Assembly: GCA_002238825.1 (NCBI GenBank)
Contig: MPNC01000007.1
Coordinates: 62,001 to 126,000 of the forward strand
Direction: 5' to 3'
DNA from: SAR202 cluster bacterium bin87
Lineage (GTDB): Bacteria; Chloroflexota; Dehalococcoidia; Lucifugimonadales; UBA3495
Length of the DNA stretch: 64,000 nucleotides
The notes under the pieces are model-generated. The model saw only the letters and a list, made by a program, of their open reading frames with translations. It was not told the origin of the DNA and searched no databases. This document shows, in pieces, positions 33,783 to 42,364 of this stretch (position 1 is its first letter; the number at the start of each line of letters is the position of its first letter). The position numbers and the translations under genes were made by a program.

Positions 33783-34095
33783 CTGTTCAGAGATGCTGGG
33801 GGGTGTCATGGCGAGCGCAGCGCGGCAATCTAGTTGGCGTAACTGTTCAGAGTTGCGGGGAAAGTGTCATTGCGAGCGCAGCGCGGCAATCCCGTTGGCG
33901 CAAGGGAGTCCTTCGAGACAAGCGTGGCTGCTACGGCGTCGAGATTGCCACGGCGCAAGCGCCTAGCAATGACAAAGGGGAGGTGTCATTGCGAGCGCAG
34001 CGCGGCAATCCCGTTGGAGCGTGGAGTCCTTCAGGGCAGACGTTGCTGCTACGATATCGAGACTGCCACGGCGCAAGCGCCTCGCAATGACAAAA
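33781..34095. repeat. Tandem array of REP-type hairpin repeats
   Basis: Two 60-bp direct repeats start AACTGTTCAGAG (33781 and 33841). They lead into two direct repeats of about 115 bp (about 33867-33981 and 33985-34095), each starting GTGTCATTGCGAGCGCAGCG and ending with its inverted counterpart ggcgcaagcgcc..caatgac. No gene lies between hsdM and the nucleotidase at 34208; the rest (34096-34207) is plain spacer. Confidence 0.85.
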
Positions 34096-34207
34096 GCGAC
34101 TTTGGAAGGCCCTGGCGGTGTCCGCCTCTGACGGTGATCGACCGGGCCACGGACCGCCGGCGCTTTCCGGAAACCGCCGAACCGCTGGAGCGCGTGGCCC
34201 CTTCGGA

Positions 34208-36025
34208 TCAGTTCAGGCGGGTAATACGGTCCTGGGGGCCGGGGGCCACCGCCTCGGTGTTGGCGAAGTAGGCGATCAGAGCATCCAGGTCAAGCACGCC
34301 GCCCAGCCTTTCAGTGCCATCGGCCAGGATGCTGTAGCGATCTCCGCCCTCGGCCATGTAGCTGTTGACGGTCACCCGGTAGCTCGTGTCAGGATCCACC
34401 ACCCGGCCGTCAATAGTGATGCTCGTGGGGTCTACCTTCGAGCCGGTCGGCTGAGCAGCGTCCCAGGTGTAGCTGAACCCTGCGGAAACCTGGAGGATCC
34501 TGCTGGAACCGGGTTCGGGATTGTCGAACTGGGCTTCGAGCAGGGTGTGTATCTGGGCGCCGGTGAGCGACATGGTCACCAGGCTGTTTCCGAAGGGATG
34601 GACCGAAAAGCCTTCTCCGAAGGTGAACTCGCCATCGGCCTCGCCGCCGGATGCGGCGAATGTGATGTCATTGCGGATGCCGCCGGAATTCATGAACGAG
34701 ACCACCGCGTTTCCCGTATCGGCGCTGCGGGTCGCCGCAAGCTGGGCGTCCGCAATGACATCGCCCAGCGCCGACTCGCCGGCTGCGTTCGCGTCCCGGC
34801 TGATGTCGGTGGTGGTCATGCCGATGACTGCGTTGGCCAACGGCCCGGAGAGCATGGCGTACCGGTCGATGAGCGCGGTCAACGCGGGATCGGGGGTCAC
34901 GCCAGCCGTAGAGTTCGGGACGTTGTTGATCGACTGGACGACCAGGTCTCTGGTGGTACGGTCCAGCGTTGCGTCGATGACGGTGAACAGGCGGCCGCCG
35001 TTGTCCGCCATGGTCACCCACTTGCCGTCGATCTCGCAGATGAACTCATCGTTGGTATGACCGGCGATCACCAGGTCCACCGCAGCGTCGAGCCGGGCGG
35101 TGATACCGGCAATCGGTCCGGTGAGTCCCGATCCGCAATCGTTCTGCCCGCCGTCGGAGAACCCGCCCTCGTGAAGCAGGACGACGATGGCTTCGATCCC
35201 CTCTTCCCGCAGCTGCGGCACCAGGGAGTTGACTGTTTCCGCCTCGTCCTGGAACGTCACGCCGGCCACTCCGCTGCGGGCGACAATGCTTGGCGTCCCT
35301 TCCAGGGTCAATCCGATGAACGCCACCTTCACGCCCCGGTAATCGCGGATAGCATAGGGCGGGAAGAGCGTTTTCCCGGTCGCGTCATCGATGACGTTGG
35401 CGGCGAGGAATTGGAAGTCGGCGCCCGCAAAGGGATCGCCGTCGAGGTCGCCATCAACCGGATGCGGCCCGCCGTGCTGCATACGCAGCAATTCGGCCAT
35501 CCCCTCATCGAACTCATGGTTGCCCACGCTGTTGATGTCCAGGCCCATGAGGTTCATGGCTTCAATGGTGGGTTCGTCGTGGAAGAGCGCCGAGATCAAC
35601 GGTGATGCGCCGATGAGGTCCCCGGCCGACACGAACACCGAGTTTTCCGCTCCTTCAGCGGCGGCAGCGAGGTTGGCGGCCAGGTAGTCCACGCGGCCAA
35701 CCCCGCCGAAGGAACTGGACGAAGTAGCGATGTTGCCGTGGAAATCATTGATTGCCAGGATCCGGAGCGGCACCCCATCGGGCTGGTCAATCGGTTGGTC
35801 GCTGCCCTGCGGCGTCGCGGCGACCAGGCGGGTGACCGGTACTTCCCTGGTTATTTCAACCTGTCGTGTGACCGCAATCTCAACCAATACGTCCCGGACG
35901 CGCTCGACCACCCGCGTCACCGGAACCTCTCGCGTCACTGGGACCTCAGTAGGCAACGGTGGACTGGCGCAACCGATGACGTACAGCGCTCCCAAGGCGC
36001 AAATCGTTGCAATCCAAGGTCTCAA
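34208..36025 (-). CDS. Lipoprotein 5'-nucleotidase / UshA-like metallophosphatase
   Basis: A 605-residue secreted phosphatase that probably removes phosphate from nucleotides outside the cell. A lipoprotein signal (WIATICALGALYVIGC, Cys19) is followed by a linker of EVPVTR-type repeats (residues 26-68). The metallophosphoesterase domain has NDFHGN, SAGDLIGASP, VGNHEFDEG, and the later His-containing metal ligands (IAGHTNDEF); the C-terminal 5'-nucleotidase domain has MNSGGIRNDI. The start is TTG at 36025, supported by GGGAGGACAGGAA just before it. Linkers like this are common in Chloroflexota lipoproteins. It is monocistronic, with repeats on one side and an hsdM fragment on the other. Confidence 0.9.
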   Translation of the reverse strand: MRPWIATICALGALYVIGCASPPLPTEVPVTREVPVTRVVERVRDVLVEIAVTRQVEITREVPVTRLVAATPQGSDQPIDQPDGVPLRILAINDFHGNIATSSSSFGGVGRVDYLAANLAAAAEGAENSVFVSAGDLIGASPLISALFHDEPTIEAMNLMGLDINSVGNHEFDEGMAELLRMQHGGPHPVDGDLDGDPFAGADFQFLAANVIDDATGKTLFPPYAIRDYRGVKVAFIGLTLEGTPSIVARSGVAGVTFQDEAETVNSLVPQLREEGIEAIVVLLHEGGFSDGGQNDCGSGLTGPIAGITARLDAAVDLVIAGHTNDEFICEIDGKWVTMADNGGRLFTVIDATLDRTTRDLVVQSINNVPNSTAGVTPDPALTALIDRYAMLSGPLANAVIGMTTTDISRDANAAGESALGDVIADAQLAATRSADTGNAVVSFMNSGGIRNDITFAASGGEADGEFTFGEGFSVHPFGNSLVTMSLTGAQIHTLLEAQFDNPEPGSSRILQVSAGFSYTWDAAQPTGSKVDPTSITIDGRVVDPDTSYRVTVNSYMAEGGDRYSILADGTERLGGVLDLDALIAYFANTEAVAPGPQDRITRLN

Positions 36026-36179
36026 TTTCCTGTCCTCCCACGTCTGGCGAAACAGATGGCTTCGCTACCAACGACACAATGACACGGTGTTGGATGTCAC
36101 AGCATCCCAATGCCGGCCGCCGCCGGAACATGTATGTTACCGCAGCGCCGACCCGGCGGTCTCGCCGCGAGGGTAGCGG

Positions 36180-36261
36180 CCGACCATGAACCGGGAGCAG
36201 TCGGAATTTCTGCGCAACGCCGCGCTGCACGGGTGGGAGACCATTGACAGCGCGGCGCGTG
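36180..36261 (+). pseudogene. Isolated 82-bp fragment of hsdM
   Basis: This segment matches hsdM around 32920-33001 at all but a few positions and would encode MNREQSEFLRNAALHGWETI. It sits alone between two minus-strand genes, in the upstream region of the nucleotidase gene. It may be a scar of a second hsdM copy or of gene conversion. Confidence 0.85.
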
Positions 36262-36277
36262 GTATCTGCCCTCCCCC

Positions 36278-39200
36278 TCAGTCGTTGTCCCGCACCTCGA
36301 TCCTGACGTCGGGGCCGGTGACTTCCATGTCGCCAACCTCGATGCTGTGCTCCATGATGACGATCTCATTGTCCGCGTTGCGGTCTTCTTCCGCCGTTAG
36401 CGCGAAGGTGCAGCCGCGGCTCCAGTTATCCCGGTTGAAGTCAAAACCATAGCAGCTGTTTTCGTTCTGGTAGTCCAGGACGATGGCGGATAAACCTTGC
36501 AGATGCCAGTCCAGCGGAACGCTCTCGCCTTCTTTCGGCGCCTTGTTCAGCCGCACCGTGTAGCGGGACTCGCCCCGGCCCTCGTTGACCGTGAGCGTGG
36601 TCGTGCTGAGTCGCACCTGCAAATCTTCCGTGACGTCGTCCGTTGCGGGGTCATCGCTGGCGCGCGGCAGGCGAGCGTAAGCCGTCGCCCAGTCGCCGTA
36701 GCTGTAGGTGGTTTCCGCCCGCACCCGGAACTGGTAGCTTGTGCCGGCCGTCAGGTTGGAGAACGTCGCCGTCCTGGTGCCCGCCGACACCATCTTACAT
36801 GCGTCGGACCAAAGGTCGCGGTCCCACGATGCGTACTGGCAACTACCGTCAAAATCGCCGTCTTCGTCCGCCTGCTGGTACAGGTAGCTGTGCACCGGCC
36901 TCCCGCCGTCGTCGGGCGGCGGATCCCAGGCGATGGTCACCCGGTTGGGGCTCACGCTGCTCAGGCGCAGTACCGGCGGGTCCGGGTCGATTGCATACTG
37001 CCCGGTGGTGGACTCGCACTGTTCCTCGGAGTAGGCGCCGGTGCCCACGCTGCTGGTGGCCACCACCCGGTAGCAGAGCCAATCGCCCGAGTACAGGTTG
37101 CGGTCGGTGTAGGCGGTGACGCTGGCGCCCGTCGTGCCGATCCTCACCCAATTGTCGAACCCGCCGATGCGGTCGTTCCGCTCCACCCGGTAGCCGGTGA
37201 TCCGCGAACCGTTGGTCGGCGGAATCGTCCAGCTCAGCGTGAGCGAGTCGTCGGTGGCATCGTTGAAGCTCAACTCCGGCTGGCCGGGCAGGCCGGCCGG
37301 GACGCTGACGCTGCGCACCGTTGACCACGCGCCCTCGCCCACGTCGTTCACCGCCCGCACCCGGTAGCGATGGGTGGTGCCGCCGCCGAATTCCGCCTGG
37401 TGGACGTATTCCGTGGCGGTAGCCGGGTATAGCTCCAGGTCGGTCCAGTTCTGGCCGTCGGTGAAGTGCTCCAGCTCGTAGTGAGTGATCTCCGAATCGC
37501 CGGCGTGGGGCTTGTTCCAGGACAGCTTGATCTCCGATGCGGTGCTGGACCGCACGGTGAGGCCGGGCGCCGTCGGCACACCCTGGGGCGCCGTCGTCGC
37601 CGCTACCGGCCATGTCCAGTCTCCGCAGCCGGCGCTGTTGCACGCCCGCAGCCGGTAGTGCCGCGCCTCGGGGTTGATCGCCCCGGTGTTGTGGGAGTAG
37701 GACCGGGTCGTGCCCGACGGCCTGGCCAGCCGCGAGTAGGGGCCGTCCTCGCCGGTGGACGACGCCTCCAGCTCGAAGCCGGTCACCGCGTCGCTCCCCG
37801 GATCCCAGGTGATGAGGATGGCGTTGGAGCCGTTGGGCTCGGCCCACAGGACCGGCGCCCCCGGCGGCGTCGCCGTGACCGCCTCGCTGCTCCACCGTCC
37901 CGGGTCCTGGCCAGCCATGGCCCGGACCCGGTAGCTCCGCTCCGTCCCCGCCGGCAGCCCGAGATCCTCATAACAACGGGGGGTGTCGTCCGCGCACGTC
38001 TCGTCCGCCGCCAGCCTCGCCAGCAGCGTCCAGGTGTCGCCGGCCAGGTACTCCAGCTGGTAGCCGGTGATGGCGTCCTGCTGGTTCGACGGCTCGGTCC
38101 AGGTCAGCCGGATGGCGTCCCCGGCCGTCCATTTCGCCGTCAGTCGGGGAGCGGCCAGTTGCCCCTGCTGCTGGGCGGTCAGCCGATTGAACACGGCCGA
38201 CCACGGCCCGACCACACCGGCGTCGTTCATCGCCCGCACCCGGTACGCCGGCATCGCCCCGGACCCCACGTTGAAGTCGGTCCACTGCGCGTCCGTCAAC
38301 GGCCCGCTCACCGTCTCCCAGACTTCCACGTCCGCCATGTACTTCTGGACCTCGTGATGGCGCACCGGAACGCCGTACAGGTACTCAACCTCGTCCCAGG
38401 CGATGGTAACGCTCCGGGAGTTGGACTTCGCTCCCCGCATCCCCGGCGCGCCCGGCCCGCCGCCGGTGCCCTTGGCCGCCGAAATCTTGGCGGTGCTGTT
38501 GTCGGTGTTGTAGTCGTACACCGGCGTGGAATTCCAGCTGGCGTCGGTCACGGCCTCGCAATCGCTTTGCGTGGTGTGGGCCAGGTTCACGGGATTGCTT
38601 TTGGGGCCGATGCAGACCTCGTAGTTTTTAGAGTTGGCGATGCTCACATTGGCGGTGTCTCCGGCAGACGCGCTTAGGACCAGTGTTCGGTCGGGTTCGC
38701 CGCGCGAACGGTAGTAACCCCTGACCTTCAATTCGCCGATGTCCCACTCGCCGGTGGCGCTGTCGTAGGAGCCCTGGCCGATGTGGATCACGTCCGCTCC
38801 GGTGGGCAGCCCGGTCACCTGCGAGTTCGGTGAGTCGTCCGGCCCGTTGTTAACGGCAATTATCGTGAGCGCGTTCCGGCCGGCAGCGACGTGAGGACTA
38901 CCACCTCCGTCCTCCACTGCCAGGTCCGCCATAGGTCCGACATGGAAGGTGTAGGTATTCGTGTCACAGTATGCGGCGGTGACGCCGGAGGGAAGCAATT
39001 TGGACGCGCAGTCCCCGTTGGTGTCGTCACGATTACCGATGGTGGTGTAGTCCACTACATAGGTTCCCAGTTTAGAAAACTCGGCAAACCAGGCACTTGC
39101 CTCGGATTGGTCATTTTTCGAACTGGTGCCGCTGTATGTGACAGTCCAATCATTGCTCGACTTCATCTGGGTGAATGCCGAACCCGTGGCACCCCTGATG

Positions 39201-40633
39201 TACATGTCCCCAGGCGGGTCGCCTCCGTTGAGGTCCGTCACCGTTACGTGTTCACCAGCCACCTTGACCCAATTGTTCAAATTGCCATTGAAAGGGATTC
39301 TCGAAAAGAAAATGCGGACGCCCTCCCGGGTGCCGGTGAAATTGGCATGCGATGCGCTGCCTGTTTGCCAGGAAACCGTCTCTGCACCCGTGACGCTCTG
39401 CTGATTGTTGTTTTTTAGGTAACTATCGTACGTTCTCCCTTGAATATCTTGGACTTGAACGGTGACATTATCCTGAGCAACGATTATCCCGGTTCTTGCG
39501 TTATTGTTAACAGCCCTCACCCGGACGCCGCCCGTGCCGTCGCAGGGATAAGTTTGCCTGGCAAAGCAATCGTATACGGTAAATATGTCGAGTTCGCCGC
39601 TCACGAACGGTTCCGCCGGCTGGTCCCCCAGACACAACTCCGCCACGTTGTCCGATATGTCGTCGTCCATAGGGCCGACGCCTGGCGGGGGATTCCCGGT
39701 CAGCGTCGCCGTCAGGCACTGTTCATTCACGGCGGCGTCGCTTGCCACCGTGATCGGCAAGGTCACGGAATTCCGCCTACTTTTCTCCTTTCCCACTGTC
39801 CCGATGGTGAACACGCCATCGCCGTAGCTCACCGAATCTGCCCTGACGTCAGGCGTCGGGGCGTAACTTGGCGTGCCGGTAACGGTCAGGCCCTCGGTCA
39901 GTTCAATATCAACCTTCAGGTCAATCGGTGGCGGGGAATTCGGTGGACCTGTCCCAGTAGCAAAATGAGTATATGGATTTGCTCTATCCGTGGTGATCGT
40001 GAAATTGATGGTGTCCCCCGGCGAGGGGGACGTTTCGTCCACCTCCACATCGACTGAATAATTCCCCACTACCGCTCTAAATGATACATGGTTTGTACGA
40101 AAATTGTATGCCCAGCTCCGATCGGTGTTGTTGCCGGGGTTGCTATCGAAGGACGCCGTGGTCACCTCTCCGGAGTGTGCATGCGGTATTGAGGAGTTAT
40201 CAAAAATAGTGCCAACCATATGCCCTTCAAGGATTTCATTATATATGTTCGCAGTGATCTCTTCACGTTGCAGCCCCGCGAGCGCGGGTATGGACCACCG
40301 GAGGGAATATCCATTGTTCTCCAGAGACGCGACCCCGACGGGTACTCTTGGCGGGAATAGAAAACGGCTTGAATCCTCGGGGTACACCACCGTCACTACA
40401 ACTTCCACGTCATAGGCGGTCCTGGACCCATTGTTCACAACGATAATGTTCAGCTCGTGACTGAGACCTGCTTGTATATCTTCGGGAACTTCCAGGATCA
40501 GCTCCACGTCCACGTAGTCGCTATCCTCGCCCTGGGCATAAGCAACGGGCTCGCCCAGGAAGGCGGCAGACAGCGCGGCAAGGACTACGGCAATTACAGT
40601 CAGCCCGATCTGAAACTTCCAACGTGTGAACAT
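36278..40633 (-). CDS. Giant secreted FN3-repeat protein with N-terminal DUF11-like region, 1451 aa
   Basis: From ATG 40633 (MFTRWKFQIGLTVIAVVLAA) it has a normal signal peptide ending PVAYAQ near residue 35; an in-frame start 34 codons upstream would add a non-signal leader. The first 700 residues are DUF11/CARDB-like beta-sandwich modules (LSHELNIIVVNNGSRTAYDV, ADLAVEDGGGSPHVAAGRNA). They are followed by about seven FN3 modules (for example ITGYQLEYLAGDTWTLLARL, LSWTIPPTNGSRITGYRVER) and a C-terminal Calx-beta-like domain (DLQVRLSTTTLTVNEGRGES). No anchoring motif is seen. It is not closely related in layout to the two giant proteins of the first island, although the module types are shared. 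Likely cell-surface or extracellular. Confidence 0.85.
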   Translation of the reverse strand: MFTRWKFQIGLTVIAVVLAALSAAFLGEPVAYAQGEDSDYVDVELILEVPEDIQAGLSHELNIIVVNNGSRTAYDVEVVVTVVYPEDSSRFLFPPRVPVGVASLENNGYSLRWSIPALAGLQREEITANIYNEILEGHMVGTIFDNSSIPHAHSGEVTTASFDSNPGNNTDRSWAYNFRTNHVSFRAVVGNYSVDVEVDETSPSPGDTINFTITTDRANPYTHFATGTGPPNSPPPIDLKVDIELTEGLTVTGTPSYAPTPDVRADSVSYGDGVFTIGTVGKEKSRRNSVTLPITVASDAAVNEQCLTATLTGNPPPGVGPMDDDISDNVAELCLGDQPAEPFVSGELDIFTVYDCFARQTYPCDGTGGVRVRAVNNNARTGIIVAQDNVTVQVQDIQGRTYDSYLKNNNQQSVTGAETVSWQTGSASHANFTGTREGVRIFFSRIPFNGNLNNWVKVAGEHVTVTDLNGGDPPGDMYIRGATGSAFTQMKSSNDWTVTYSGTSSKNDQSEASAWFAEFSKLGTYVVDYTTIGNRDDTNGDCASKLLPSGVTAAYCDTNTYTFHVGPMADLAVEDGGGSPHVAAGRNALTIIAVNNGPDDSPNSQVTGLPTGADVIHIGQGSYDSATGEWDIGELKVRGYYRSRGEPDRTLVLSASAGDTANVSIANSKNYEVCIGPKSNPVNLAHTTQSDCEAVTDASWNSTPVYDYNTDNSTAKISAAKGTGGGPGAPGMRGAKSNSRSVTIAWDEVEYLYGVPVRHHEVQKYMADVEVWETVSGPLTDAQWTDFNVGSGAMPAYRVRAMNDAGVVGPWSAVFNRLTAQQQGQLAAPRLTAKWTAGDAIRLTWTEPSNQQDAITGYQLEYLAGDTWTLLARLAADETCADDTPRCYEDLGLPAGTERSYRVRAMAGQDPGRWSSEAVTATPPGAPVLWAEPNGSNAILITWDPGSDAVTGFELEASSTGEDGPYSRLARPSGTTRSYSHNTGAINPEARHYRLRACNSAGCGDWTWPVAATTAPQGVPTAPGLTVRSSTASEIKLSWNKPHAGDSEITHYELEHFTDGQNWTDLELYPATATEYVHQAEFGGGTTHRYRVRAVNDVGEGAWSTVRSVSVPAGLPGQPELSFNDATDDSLTLSWTIPPTNGSRITGYRVERNDRIGGFDNWVRIGTTGASVTAYTDRNLYSGDWLCYRVVATSSVGTGAYSEEQCESTTGQYAIDPDPPVLRLSSVSPNRVTIAWDPPPDDGGRPVHSYLYQQADEDGDFDGSCQYASWDRDLWSDACKMVSAGTRTATFSNLTAGTSYQFRVRAETTYSYGDWATAYARLPRASDDPATDDVTEDLQVRLSTTTLTVNEGRGESRYTVRLNKAPKEGESVPLDWHLQGLSAIVLDYQNENSCYGFDFNRDNWSRGCTFALTAEEDRNADNEIVIMEHSIEVGDMEVTGPDVRIEVRDND

Positions 40634-40699
40634 CTGGTACACCCTACAAAGAAAAACCGTCGTTGAGACGGCTATGATCTTGGTTCCAAGGATCTTGGT

Positions 40700-41150
40700 T
40701 CCAAGACGGTGCACATGAGGCTTGCCCATGTGCACCGTCCGATGGTCCGGATATGCGCTACAACGGGTTCGCCCATCGCGGTGCCCGTGGGACTGTTCTC
40801 ATCGATGGAACGCGTAACCCTGAACATCGGGGCGACGTTGGTGCGGCGCGCCACGGTGATGGCGGCCATCCTCATGTTGTTGCCCGCGTCGGGGGTCGTC
40901 CAGGTGAGCGGGTTCTCACCTGCCGGCACATCGTCCTGCGCGAAGAGACCGAACGCGTCGCCCTCGTCCACCAGGTTGATGCCGTCAGCCTCGCGGATGG
41001 ATTCGCAATTCCGGCGCATCCTTCCCGCGGGCCGCTTCCGGTGAGCCGGCGTGGATGGTGTGGAACGCACAGGCAATGCCGTTGCCGTGGTCGCGCCCGT
41101 CGCGGGTTCCGGTCTTTCCGCTGTCGAGTCTTGATTTCTGTAGACTGTCA
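40700..41150 (-). pseudogene. Cadherin-like surface-protein fragment
   Basis: A minus-strand frame reads GINLVDEGDAFGLFAQDDVP, GENPLTWTTPDAGNN and RVTRSIDENSPTGTAMGEPV. The last phrase is the usual start of a bacterial cadherin-like repeat, but the frame soon loses similarity on both sides and has no signal peptide. It lies upstream of the intact giant gene and is probably the remains of a neighbouring repeat-protein gene. Confidence 0.45.
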
Positions 41151-42364
41151 TTTCGAGATAATGTATCAATTGGAGGTAGTTAACGATATACCGTATCAAT
41201 TTTATTCGGGCGACGAGATGAACGGAACGGTGGCTTGCGGCGCCGGTTTACGTCGGGCGGTTCTGATCCAGGGGGCTCTGATGCCGCGGGCTCCGGAGGC
41301 AGCCCGCGCGGGAGGAGCGGAATGCGCGCCATGCCGTGGCCCGGCGCGGGTCGAGCCCGGCCCGGTCGCAGGGCGCATGTTCCAGTCGGTCGATCATTGC
41401 CGCTCCTGTTGGTCACCGGGGACGCGGCGCTGGCGCCGGCCCGGTGTCGGGTTTCCCCAATTTGCCAATCTGACTGACTCGCGACGGGCGTCGCATCCGG
41501 GCTCACCCTCCTGACGGAGCGCAGGCGCAAAGCGCCGCAATCTTCGCAGTTGGCGAAGCTCGCACCCGGTTGTCGGTTCAAACGGCCCACTAGGTTAGCG
41601 GCATATCCATATGATCCGCATAACTTTTTCGGCAATGTTTGTATCATTGTGTGTATGAATGTGCGCTTGCGGAAGCGGCAACCGGTTGCCGGAGTTGCAT
41701 CGTCACCGTGCGATCCGTGCCCAACCCGGGCATGGGCTGCCCGCGGGAGATCGCCACGTCGCTTCGCTCCTCGCGATGACAAAATGGGTACGCGTGAGCA
41801 CGCCCCGCGGGTGGACACGGAAAACAGTTTCGCTGGAACCCGTCATTGCGAGCGAGCACGTCCCCGCTTTCCGCGGCTTGTCATTGCGAGCGAAGCGCGG
41901 CAATCTCGTTGGGACCAGGAACGGTACTGCGGGAACGAGATCGCCACGTCGCTTCTCTCCTCGCGATGACAAGTCGCTTCGCTCCTCGCGATGACAAAAT
42001 GGGTACGCGTGAGCACGCCCGGCGGCAGATCGAAAACAGCATCCTGAAAAACGGGACAACCCGGCAAATGGGCAACCCGGGCCAACGGCTCAACGCCGGA
42101 TGGGATGAGGACTACCGGCTCAAAGCGCTCCTTTAACAGGAGGCGATTGCCCTGGGCAATTCGCTATTGACTCAATAAGGATGGCAGTCTATGTTACGCA
42201 GGCCTTTCCGGGGCAAACCGAATACTGCGCCGAGCAATTCTGGATCAGTGTCGACTCTGATCAACATTCAGCGGGTATTCGACAGCCCAGGTAGAGGTCA
42301 AGACACTAACAACTGCGAAAGGGCACAGTGACCTGCCCTACTTTCGGAATTCGGAGGTTCTGAC
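41151..42364. other. Long spacer with repeats, no convincing gene
   Basis: No recognisable gene in about 1.2 kb. It holds the hairpin repeats listed next. A possible 37-codon frame starts at ATG 42181 (MAVYVTQAFPGQTEYCAEQF) after ATAAGG. The last 60 bases carry the GGAGG-containing leader of the solute-binding protein gene. Confidence 0.45.
41748..42013. repeat. Nested REP/MITE fragments with repeated right ends
   Basis: Two copies of the right terminus TGGGTACGCGTGAG (41785-41798 and 42000-42013) are each preceded by cgctcctcgcgatgac hairpin arms, and both are followed by cacgccc and similar bases further on. Hairpin arms at 41880-41990 are partly duplicated. This looks like nested or unequally recombined copies of the 138-bp element; no complete left terminus is present. 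Confidence 0.7.

Noticed and set aside
36278-40735. Start of the third giant protein at 40735
   Set aside because: The extra 34 residues precede a standard signal peptide that starts at 40633, and the upstream bases contain a small direct repeat rather than coding sequence.
41703-42085. Overlapping frames with phrases such as VIASEARQSR and ERSDVAIS
   Set aside because: These are translations of the dispersed hairpin repeat and occur wherever it lies.
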